DNA of 43,241 nt, from assembly GCA_021849075.1 (NCBI GenBank), contig JAJZTH010000027.1, forward strand, positions 1-43,241. The letters are read 5' to 3'. The notes under the pieces are model-generated. The model made no database searches and was not told where the DNA came from. It saw nothing but the letters and a program-made list of their open reading frames with translations. Below, in pieces: positions 26,188-33,810 of the stretch. The position numbers and the translations under genes were made by a program. Positions within the stretch are counted from its first letter, which is position 1. Each line of letters opens with the position of its first letter. The stretch is from Pseudomonadota bacterium (lineage in GTDB: Bacteria; Pseudomonadota; Alphaproteobacteria; Sphingomonadales; Sphingomonadaceae).

Positions 26188-27372
26188 ATGCAGGATGATC
26201 CCGTCGTCATCGCCAGCTATGCCCGCACGCCGATGGGCGGATTCCAGGGCATATTGTCGCCGCTCAAAGCAACGGAACTGGGCGCTGCGGCCGTGAAGGC
26301 GGCGGTCGGGCGCGCGGGGCTGGCCCCCGATGCCGTCGACCGCATCTATATGGGATGCGTCCTGCCGGCGGGCCTGGGTCAGGCGCCAGCGCGGCAGGCG
26401 GCCCTGGGTGCGGGATTGGGCCTCAATACCGAGGCAACCACGGTCAATAAGATGTGCGGATCGGGCATGCAGGCGGCGATCATGGCGCATGAGGCGCTGG
26501 CTGCTGGAACGGCGGACATTGTCATTGCCGGCGGGATGGAAAGCATGACCAATGCGCCCTATGCGCTGCCCAAGCATCGCGGCGGCGCGCGGATCGGCCA
26601 TGACCGGATCATCGATACGATGATGATGGACGGGCTGGAGGATGCCTATGAACCCGGCAAGGCGATGGGCGTCTTTGCCGAGGAAGCGGTGCGCGATTAT
26701 CAGTTCACGCGCGAGGATCAGGATGCCTATGCCATCCGGTCGCTGGAGCGGGCCAATGCCGCGATCGCCAGTGGGGCGTTTGAGCGTGAGATCACGCCGG
26801 TTACGGTCAAGGGCCGGGGCGGAGACGCGATCGTTGATACCGACGAGCAGCCGGGCAAGGCGCGTCCGGAGAAGATTCCGGGTTTGAAACCGGCCTTCGT
26901 CAAGGACGGCACCATAACGGCGGCCAATGCCTCCTCCATTTCGGACGGCGCGGCGGCGCTGGTGATGACCCGGGCCAGCGTGGCGGCGCGGCTGGGCCTC
27001 AAGACTGTAGCGAAGGTCGTCGCAACGGCTGCACATGCGCATGAGCCGGCGAAGTTCACGACCGCGCCGGTGCCGGCGATGCGCAAGGCGCTGGACAAGG
27101 CGCGCTGGTCGGTGGCTGATGTCGATCTGTTCGAGGTCAATGAAGCCTTTGCCGTGGTCGCCATGATCGCCGCAAAGGAGCTGGGCATCCCGGACGATCG
27201 GATCAACGTCAATGGCGGCGCGACCGCGCTGGGCCATCCGATTGGCGCGTCGGGCGCGCGCATTCTCGCCACGCTGATCGCGGCGCTGGAGACGCGCGGG
27301 CTGAAGCGCGGGGTCGCCAGCCTGTGCATCGGCGGCGGCGAGGCGGCCGCGATGGCGATCGAATTGGTCTGA
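26188..27372 (+). CDS. acetyl-CoA C-acyltransferase (thiolase)
   Basis: A 394-residue thiolase that cleaves 3-oxoacyl-CoA in beta-oxidation or joins acetyl-CoA units. The acyl-accepting cysteine is C90 in TVNKMCGSGMQAA. The His is in NGGATALGHPIGASGAR, the second cysteine in ASLCIGGGEAAA, and the motif LFEVNEAFAVV is also present. AGGAGAGA precedes the ATG at 26188; the frame extends upstream to 26170 but that start lacks a ribosome site. It is cotranscribed with the dehydrogenase before and the SDR after. Confidence 0.95.
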   Translation: MQDDPVVIASYARTPMGGFQGILSPLKATELGAAAVKAAVGRAGLAPDAVDRIYMGCVLPAGLGQAPARQAALGAGLGLNTEATTVNKMCGSGMQAAIMAHEALAAGTADIVIAGGMESMTNAPYALPKHRGGARIGHDRIIDTMMMDGLEDAYEPGKAMGVFAEEAVRDYQFTREDQDAYAIRSLERANAAIASGAFEREITPVTVKGRGGDAIVDTDEQPGKARPEKIPGLKPAFVKDGTITAANASSISDGAAALVMTRASVAARLGLKTVAKVVATAAHAHEPAKFTTAPVPAMRKALDKARWSVADVDLFEVNEAFAVVAMIAAKELGIPDDRINVNGGATALGHPIGASGARILATLIAALETRGLKRGVASLCIGGGEAAAMAIELV

Positions 27373-27385
27373 AGGAGACAGCGAA

Positions 27386-28147
27386 GTGGACATCAACGGA
27401 GCAGCCGCGATCGTCACCGGCGGCGCATCGGGCCTGGGCAAGGCGACGGCGACGATGCTGGCGCAGCAGGGCGCGAAGGTCGCGATCTTCGATCTGAATG
27501 AAGAGGCGGGGCGGGCAACGGCGCAGGCGTTGGGAGCTGTCTATGTCGCTGTCAACGTCGCCGATGACGCCAGCGTTGCGGCAGGTCTGGACGCTGCGGA
27601 GGCAGCGCATGGCGTTGCCCGCATCCTCGTCAACTGCGCGGGAATTGCGCCCGCGATGAAGACGGTGGGCAAGGAAAATGCACCGCATGCGCTCGACACT
27701 TTTGCTAAGACCATTTCGGTCAATCTGATTGGCAGCTTCAATGTCATCGCCAAATTTGCCGCCCGGCTTGCTGCGACAGATGATGTGGATGGCGAACGCG
27801 GGGTGATCGTCAATACGGCATCGGTCGCGGCTTATGACGGGCAGGTCGGGCAGGCCGCCTATGCCGCGTCCAAAGGCGGCGTTGTCGGCATGACACTGCC
27901 GATCGCCCGCGACCTCGCTCAACATAAGATCCGCGTTATGACGATTGCGCCGGGCATTTTCCTGACGCCGATGGTGGAGGGGTTTCCCCAGCATGTGCAG
28001 GATGCGCTGGGCGCGCAGGTGCCGCACCCCAGCCGGCTGGGCAAGCCCGCCGAATATGCGCAGCTGGTGGAGAGCATCGTGCGCAATCCGATGCTGAATG
28101 GCGAAGTTATCCGCCTCGACGGCGCAATCCGTATGGCCCCGCGCTGA
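27386..28147 (+). CDS. SDR 3-hydroxyacyl-CoA dehydrogenase (HSD17B10-like)
   Basis: A 253-residue short-chain dehydrogenase. The NAD(H) site is TGGASGLGKA (residues 11-20) with Asp at the second strand (VAIFDLN). NCAGIAPA follows, with the catalytic S146 and Y159-x3-K163 in AAYAASKGG. The segment PAMKTVGKENAPHALDTFAKTI is typical of type 2 3-hydroxyacyl-CoA dehydrogenases. The start is GTG at 27386 with GAAGGAG upstream. It supplies the 3-hydroxyacyl-CoA to 3-oxoacyl-CoA step for the thiolase. No enoyl-CoA hydratase gene is in this operon, so that step comes from elsewhere. Confidence 0.92.
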   Translation: MDINGAAAIVTGGASGLGKATATMLAQQGAKVAIFDLNEEAGRATAQALGAVYVAVNVADDASVAAGLDAAEAAHGVARILVNCAGIAPAMKTVGKENAPHALDTFAKTISVNLIGSFNVIAKFAARLAATDDVDGERGVIVNTASVAAYDGQVGQAAYAASKGGVVGMTLPIARDLAQHKIRVMTIAPGIFLTPMVEGFPQHVQDALGAQVPHPSRLGKPAEYAQLVESIVRNPMLNGEVIRLDGAIRMAPR

Positions 28148-28155
28148 TACAAAAT

Positions 28156-28189
28156 GCCCCCGGCCCGGCGTGCAGTCCGGTCCGGGGGC
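28156..28189 (+). terminator. terminator hairpin after the SDR gene
   Basis: GCCCCCGG-C-CCGG (28156-28168) pairs with CCGG-T-CCGGGGGC (28177-28189), 13 positions with one mismatch and an 8-base loop. It lies 8 bases after the stop of the last beta-oxidation gene. Confidence 0.75.
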
Positions 28190-28197
28190 GGGAAAGA

Positions 28198-28214
28198 CCG
28201 GCCTCAAAGGCCGG
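28198..28214 (-). terminator. terminator hairpin after the GH97 gene
   Basis: CCGGCC, loop TCAAA, GGCCGG. On the minus strand it is followed by TCTTTCCC. It lies 6 bases past the GH97 stop and suits the end of the alpha-glucan operon. Confidence 0.65.
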
Positions 28215-28219
28215 ATTCG

Positions 28220-30274
28220 TTATTTGCCGGGCGTCAGTTGCATGGCTGCGCCACCGCCGGGCGCCAGCCACAGATCATAACGGTCGCCCTTGCGGATGGT
28301 GCGCGTTTCATAGGCGATCTTGTGACGGGCGTCGGTCAGATAGGTCGCGCCTTCGCCATCCTTGTAGATGGTGGCGGTATAGCTTTTGCCCGGCTCCAGA
28401 TAGTCGAAATTGAGCGTCACCGTCCGCGCGGTCGCATCATTGACGCCGCCGACATACCAGTTTTCGCTGTTGCGGTCCTTGCGCGCGAAGATGGCATAAT
28501 CGCCCACTTCGCCAGCGATCAGATGGCTTTCGCTCCAGTCGGCCGGCACTTTGGCAATGAAATCCAGTTCCTTCGGATATTTGGCCAGCGTCTCGACAAA
28601 GTCCGCCGCCATCTGGATCGGCGAATAAAGGGCGAGATAAAGGCCGAGCTGCTTGGCCAGCGTGGACGCCAGCGGGGCGTGATCCGCGCCCTCCAGGCTC
28701 AGCACGCCCGGGGTAAAGTCCATCGGGCCGGACAGCATGCGGGTATAGACCAGCGTCGGTTCATGATCCGGGCCGTTGGCGAAGGCGCCCCAGGCATTAT
28801 ATTCCATGCCCCTCGCGCCCTCGCGCCCGACCCAATTGGGATAGGTGCGGCGCAGGCCGGTATCCTTGATCGGTTCATGCGCATTGACCGCGACATGATA
28901 TTTGGCCGCTGTCTCCACGACGCGCAGATGATGCTGGGCCATGCGCTGGCCGTCATGATATTCCATGCGGGTCTGGCCCGGCCGATCACCCGGCGCGATG
29001 ATGCCGCCCGCATCGGCGACATAGCCGGTCTTGACGACATCGACCCCAAGCCCGCCATATAGCTTCATTGCATCGTCCAGCTGCGCCTCATAATTGGCGA
29101 TATTGCCGCCGGTTTCATGATGGCCGATCAGGTGGACGCCCTTTTTCTTCGCATAGGCGGCAAGGCCCGGCAGGTCGAAGTCGGGAGTCGATTGGGTGTA
29201 GCTGAAATCGTCGCCATGGCCGAACCAGTCCCCATTCCAGCCCTTGTCCCAGCCTTCCACCAGCACGCCGCGGAAGCCATGCTTCGCTGCAAAGTCGATA
29301 TATTGCTTCGTGCGGATAGTCGTGGCGCCATGTTTCGGCCCTTCGGCCCAGGTCCAGTCGCCGCGGATCATGCCCCACCAGATGCCGATATATTTGGCCG
29401 GCTGAAACCAGCTGACGGCGCCCAGCTTATTGGGTTCATTGAGGTTCAACTCCAGATCATTTTCGACCAGACCCGCCGCGCTGTCGGCGATGCGGATGGT
29501 GCGCCATGGCGTGTTGAAGGGCAGGTCACGGATCACCCGCGCGCCCTGCGACGAGGGGGAGAGGGTGGTGCGGAAAGTCTGGCCCGAAGCGCGCTTCAAC
29601 CAGTAGGCCGCATAGTCGACGAGCGCGGCTTCGTGGAAGCTGAGATGCGTGCCGTCGTCCAGCCGCATGGTGACTGGCGTATGAGCGGTCGAGACGGCGT
29701 CGATCGGCGTCTTCTGATAGACCTGCTCATAACGGTTCCATTCGCCGCCCGGAATCCACCAGGCCGTGCCCTTGGGCGCAATATCGAATTCGGTCGTCTC
29801 GTCAGCGATTTTCATCGTCTTGAGGCCCGGCTGCTCCGGCAGTTCGTAGCGGAAGCCGACGCCGTCATCGAACAGCCGGAAATTCACGTTCATCAGGCGC
29901 GCGCCCTGCACGTCCGACTGGCGGAAGCGCACCGTCACCTCATTATAGCGGTCGGTGACGAAGCGGCGTTCGCCCCAGGGCTGTTCCCAGCGATCATTAC
30001 CCTGTCCCTTGTCGGACCCCGCGATCGAGAAGCCGCGCACCATGTTGAGGCCGTCGGTCAGGATGAAGCCCAGCTTCGACGGCGCGATCAACAGCTTGCC
30101 CTTGCGCGAAAGCGACCAGGTTGGGCGGCTGTCATTGTCGGTCGACACGGTCAGGACGATCGACCCATCGGGCGAGGCGGCGGTGACGGCGGGGCGGGCT
30201 TCCTGCGCGAAAGTCGGTGTCATAAGGGCGAACGGCAGGGCCAGCGCGCAGGCGCGCAGCGAATGGTTCAGCAT
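28220..30274 (-). CDS. glycoside hydrolase family 97 (SusB-like alpha-glucosidase)
   Basis: A 684-residue secreted or periplasmic enzyme. The signal peptide is SLRACALALPFALMTPTFAQ. The N-terminal beta-sandwich is followed by the (beta/alpha)8 domain beginning near residue 300 (TIRTKQYIDFAAKHGFRGVLVEGWDKGW). Likely catalytic and calcium Glu residues lie in NAHEPIKDTGLRRTYPNW and REGARGMEYNAWG, which resemble the inverting SusB branch. It would release glucose from the nonreducing ends of alpha-glucans. It is the last gene of a minus-strand group with two GH13 enzymes and a receptor, and the 12-base gap to the next gene shows cotranscription. Residue roles are by family analogy. Confidence 0.9.
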   Translation of the reverse strand: MLNHSLRACALALPFALMTPTFAQEARPAVTAASPDGSIVLTVSTDNDSRPTWSLSRKGKLLIAPSKLGFILTDGLNMVRGFSIAGSDKGQGNDRWEQPWGERRFVTDRYNEVTVRFRQSDVQGARLMNVNFRLFDDGVGFRYELPEQPGLKTMKIADETTEFDIAPKGTAWWIPGGEWNRYEQVYQKTPIDAVSTAHTPVTMRLDDGTHLSFHEAALVDYAAYWLKRASGQTFRTTLSPSSQGARVIRDLPFNTPWRTIRIADSAAGLVENDLELNLNEPNKLGAVSWFQPAKYIGIWWGMIRGDWTWAEGPKHGATTIRTKQYIDFAAKHGFRGVLVEGWDKGWNGDWFGHGDDFSYTQSTPDFDLPGLAAYAKKKGVHLIGHHETGGNIANYEAQLDDAMKLYGGLGVDVVKTGYVADAGGIIAPGDRPGQTRMEYHDGQRMAQHHLRVVETAAKYHVAVNAHEPIKDTGLRRTYPNWVGREGARGMEYNAWGAFANGPDHEPTLVYTRMLSGPMDFTPGVLSLEGADHAPLASTLAKQLGLYLALYSPIQMAADFVETLAKYPKELDFIAKVPADWSESHLIAGEVGDYAIFARKDRNSENWYVGGVNDATARTVTLNFDYLEPGKSYTATIYKDGEGATYLTDARHKIAYETRTIRKGDRYDLWLAPGGGAAMQLTPGK

Positions 30275-30286
30275 TGGAATATCTCC

Positions 30287-31894
30287 TTACTCTTCGATCA
30301 CCAGCGCGCCGAAGGGCGGCAAAATGCCTGGCGCGGCGCCATTGACGGCGCTGATCAGATTGTTGGTTGGGGCGATTTCTTCGGGCCATGCAGCCGGTTC
30401 GCCCGACAGGTTGAAGAGGCACAGCAGCGACTGACCGTCGGCCTGACGGCGGAAGAGCAGGCGCTGGTCGTCGGCCACCAATATTTCCAGACGGCCATGG
30501 CGCAGCGCCGGATGCGCCTTGCGCAGGGCCAGCATGGCGCGGGTGTGGTTGAGGAGCGAGGCGGCGTCAGCCTCCTGTGCATCGACGGCGCGGGCGATAT
30601 TCTCATTCCCCAACGGCAGCCAGGGTTCCGCGTTGCTGAAACCCGCCTGCGCCGCATCCGCCGCCCATGGCAGCGGCGTGCGCGCGCCATCACGCGACAG
30701 GGTCAGCGGCCAATTGGCGATGGCTTCGGGATCCTGCAGCTTCTCATAGGGGATATCGACCTGGGTAATGCCCAGTTCCTCGCCCTGATAAAGGATGGCG
30801 TTGCCGCGCAGCGCGATCAGCAGCATCGCTTTCAAGCGACCGAAGGCGGGGCGATCGTCGGGCGTACACCAGCGCGACACGGCGCGCGGGGCATCATGAT
30901 TTTCGAACGCCCAACTGGGCCAGCCAAGGCCCGGCTCGTCGGGCCAGCGATCGATCGTTTCGGCGACCAGCGCGGGCGTCAGAGCGTCGGCATAAAGGAA
31001 GTTGAAGCCATAGGCGCTGTTGAGATGGTTTTCGCCCGCAGTATAGGCTTTCATCTCCTTTTCGGCGAGGTCGCCGCCGACTTCGGCTACAGTGAAGATC
31101 GCGCCATATTCGTCGCACAGGCTGCGGATGCGCCGGATGAAGTCGACCACGCCGGGGTGCGACTGGCTGTATTTTTTGATCTGATAATCGAAGGAGCGGG
31201 TGCGCGGCTTGCCAGTGTCGGGCGCGGGCGGATTGTCGCGCAGCAGCGGATCGTGCATCGAATGATTGAGCGCGTCGAGACGGAAACCGTCGACGTCGCG
31301 ATCCAGCCAGAAGCGCATGGCGCCGAGCAGCGCGTCCTGCACCGCCGGGTTGTGGACGTTGAGCTGTGGCTGGCTGCTGAGAAACTGATGCATATAATAT
31401 TGGCCGCGCCGCCCGTCCCAGGTCCAGGCCGGGCCGCCAAAGACCGACTGCCAGTTGTTGGGCGGAGTGCCGTCTTCCTTCGGATCGACCCAGACGAACC
31501 AGTCGGCCTTGTCGCCGGTGCGGCTGGCGCGGCTTTGCGAGAACCAGTCGTGCAGGTCGGAACTATGGGCGTAAACCTGATCGATCGTGACCTTCAGGCC
31601 CAATTCGTGGGCGCGGGCGACCAGTGCGTCGAAATCGGCGAGCGTGCCGAAGATCGGATCGACATCGCAATAATCGGCGATGTCATAGCCGAAATCGCGC
31701 ATCGGGGAGGTAAAGAAGGGCGAAATCCAGATGGCGTCCGCGCCGAGCCTTGCGACATGATCCAGCCGCTGAGTAATGCCGTTCAGATCGCCGATGCCGT
31801 CGCCATTGCTGTCCTGAAAGCTGCGCGGATAGATTTGATAGATCACTGCGCCCTTCCACCAGGGCTGATCGGTCGATGTCGTCGCAAGCGTCAT
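30287..31894 (-). CDS. GH13 alpha-glucosidase (oligosaccharide-type)
   Basis: A 535-residue GH13 enzyme without a signal peptide, so probably cytosolic. Conserved regions: WWKGAVIYQIYPRSFQDSNGDGIGDLNGI; IDQVYAHSSDLHDWF; nucleophile Asp in DGFRLDALNHS; acid Glu in FTVAEVGGD; stabilising Asp in FENHDAPRAVSRW. The order and the DGIGDL calcium motif fit alpha-glucosidases acting on malto-oligosaccharides. It follows the other GH13 gene after 17 bases in the same operon. The substrate chain length is inferred. Confidence 0.92.
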   Translation of the reverse strand: MTLATTSTDQPWWKGAVIYQIYPRSFQDSNGDGIGDLNGITQRLDHVARLGADAIWISPFFTSPMRDFGYDIADYCDVDPIFGTLADFDALVARAHELGLKVTIDQVYAHSSDLHDWFSQSRASRTGDKADWFVWVDPKEDGTPPNNWQSVFGGPAWTWDGRRGQYYMHQFLSSQPQLNVHNPAVQDALLGAMRFWLDRDVDGFRLDALNHSMHDPLLRDNPPAPDTGKPRTRSFDYQIKKYSQSHPGVVDFIRRIRSLCDEYGAIFTVAEVGGDLAEKEMKAYTAGENHLNSAYGFNFLYADALTPALVAETIDRWPDEPGLGWPSWAFENHDAPRAVSRWCTPDDRPAFGRLKAMLLIALRGNAILYQGEELGITQVDIPYEKLQDPEAIANWPLTLSRDGARTPLPWAADAAQAGFSNAEPWLPLGNENIARAVDAQEADAASLLNHTRAMLALRKAHPALRHGRLEILVADDQRLLFRRQADGQSLLCLFNLSGEPAAWPEEIAPTNNLISAVNGAAPGILPPFGALVIEE

Positions 31895-31911
31895 AAGGGG
31901 CGTTCCGGCGG

Positions 31912-33741
31912 TTAGGGGTGGGCGGCGCAGACGGCATAGCCGAAGGCGGGGAGGGAGAGCGCGAGGCTGCCCGGCGCGGCGGGCGCAGCCGGGCAGGCGC
32001 CGGCCAGCGACGCGAAGCCGCCGCTGGCTGAATCGACCGCGATATTGCCCGACAGCGGAGCGGCCGATGTGTTGAAGGCGACGAGAACCTCTCGGCCCGT
32101 ATCGGGATCGATGCGGGAGACGGCGAAGAGGCCGGGCTTGTCAGAACTGGCGCGCAGGATGGTTGCGCCGCGCGACAAGGCGGGCGTGTCACGGCGGAGC
32201 TTGGCCAGCGCCGCGATCGCGCGATAGAGCGGGTGGTCGGGATTGAAACTGTCGGTCGCCGTGGTCGCCTGCGTGCCGACGAGGCGATCCGCATTATATT
32301 CGGCAACCTTGGATGCGAACATGTCCTGCCGCGCCTGTTGATCGTTGCCGGTGCCGGCAAAGCCCTGTTCATCGCCATAATAAAGCGTCGGTACGCCGCG
32401 CAACGTCAGCAGCATCGCATGGCCCAATATGGCCCGCGCCAGTTCCTCGTCCGCGCGCATGCCGGGTCTGGCCTGTCGCAGGAAGAAAGCGAAGCGGCCG
32501 GCATCATGATTGCCGAGGAAGGTCGGCAATTGCAGCGCTGCGCCCTTGCCGCCTTCGTAGAGCGCATCATCCTCGCCAAGGCGCGCGAGCATCTCCGTGC
32601 CGGTCTTGCCGCTGGCTGCGTCGACGGCGGCGCGCATGAAGGCGAAGTCGAGCACCGCAGGGAAGGCGGCGTTGCGGGTCCAGCTGGCCAGCAGCGCCGG
32701 ATCATAGGCGTCGGTTGCGACTTCACCGAAGATGTGGAAATTGGCTATGCCTTTCGCTGCTGCGTGGGCGCGGATGGCGGGGATGAAGGCGCGCCAGAAT
32801 TCGGCGTTCACATGTTTGGCGGTGTCTATGCGATAGCCATCGATGCCGAAACGGTCGATCCAGCCTTTATAGATATTTATGAAGCCGGCGATAACGCGCG
32901 GGTCTTCGGTGGCGAGATCGTCAAGGCCGACGAAATCGCCATATTGCGCGCTCTCGCCTTTCCAGTCGGTGTCGCCGCGATTGTGATAATATATGGGGTC
33001 GTTGAGCCAGGCGGGGGTCTTGGCCTTTTCCTCGCCTTTCGGGATGACGGGTGTGTAGGCGAAGGCGGGTTCGGTCAGCTTCGCCCAGTTGGCCGCGCTG
33101 CCGTCATGATCGCCGGCGAAACCGGGATTGATCGGCTGACCCGATGCGCCGCCGCGGCGGGACCAGGGATAGTCGGCCTTGCTGCGATAGGGGGCGGCGC
33201 TGGTCGGGCTTTCGCGATACTGGATCACATCGGCGGTGTGGTTGGCGATGATGTCCATATAGACTTTCATGCCGCGTTGGTGTGCCGCGTCGACCAGTGC
33301 CTTGAAATCAGAGTCCGTGCCGAAATGGGGATCGACGGCCGTGAAATCCGTCACCCAATAGCCATGATAGCCCGCGCTTTCCTGCCCCTTTGCGCCCTGC
33401 ACCGGCTTGTTTTTGAAGATAGGGGCGAGCCAGATGGCGGTAGCGCCAAGGCCCCGAATATAGTCGAGCTTGGCGGTCAGCCCCTTAAGGTCGCCGCCAT
33501 GATAGAAAGCGCGCGAGGTCGGGTCATAGCCGGTCTGGAGTGGGCCGCCCTTCAGACCGCCCCTGTCATTCGCGGGTGTACCGTTGGCGAACCGGTCGGG
33601 CAGGACGAAATAGACGATTTCCTGTTCTGGCGTGCGGGCGCGCAGATCGGACAGCGTGTCCGCCTGGGCGCGCGTCACGCCGGTCAGGGCCGCAGCCATC
33701 CCGGCGGCCGTCACGAGCAGTTTCGTGGCCGTTCGACCCAT
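31912..33741 (-). CDS. exported GH13 alpha-amylase-type enzyme
   Basis: A 609-residue exported GH13 enzyme. The signal peptide is KLLVTAAGMAAALTGVTRAQA. Conserved regions: YFVLPDRFANG, MDIIANHTADV, nucleophile Asp in FGIDGYRIDTAKHVN, acid Glu in FHIFGEVATDAY, and stabilising Asp in TFLGNHDAGRF. A C-terminal beta domain closes the protein. It may act on starch or maltodextrin in the periplasm before uptake. The ATG at 33741 (MGRTATK) suits AAAGGG upstream; an in-frame ATG at 33750 and the longer frame to 33789 are alternatives. It lies between the receptor gene and the other GH13 gene. Confidence 0.87.
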   Translation of the reverse strand: MGRTATKLLVTAAGMAAALTGVTRAQADTLSDLRARTPEQEIVYFVLPDRFANGTPANDRGGLKGGPLQTGYDPTSRAFYHGGDLKGLTAKLDYIRGLGATAIWLAPIFKNKPVQGAKGQESAGYHGYWVTDFTAVDPHFGTDSDFKALVDAAHQRGMKVYMDIIANHTADVIQYRESPTSAAPYRSKADYPWSRRGGASGQPINPGFAGDHDGSAANWAKLTEPAFAYTPVIPKGEEKAKTPAWLNDPIYYHNRGDTDWKGESAQYGDFVGLDDLATEDPRVIAGFINIYKGWIDRFGIDGYRIDTAKHVNAEFWRAFIPAIRAHAAAKGIANFHIFGEVATDAYDPALLASWTRNAAFPAVLDFAFMRAAVDAASGKTGTEMLARLGEDDALYEGGKGAALQLPTFLGNHDAGRFAFFLRQARPGMRADEELARAILGHAMLLTLRGVPTLYYGDEQGFAGTGNDQQARQDMFASKVAEYNADRLVGTQATTATDSFNPDHPLYRAIAALAKLRRDTPALSRGATILRASSDKPGLFAVSRIDPDTGREVLVAFNTSAAPLSGNIAVDSASGGFASLAGACPAAPAAPGSLALSLPAFGYAVCAAHP

Positions 33742-33810
33742 GAGGGGCATCCCTTTAATCTGAACCTCTGAAGGCCCAGCGACGCGCACGCCGCCGGGCC
33801 AGTCTACACA

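Noticed and set aside
29117..31915. Very long plus-strand frame of 932 residues
   Set aside because: It is antisense to the GH97 and GH13 genes, which have clear catalytic motifs; the frame is open because of high GC content.
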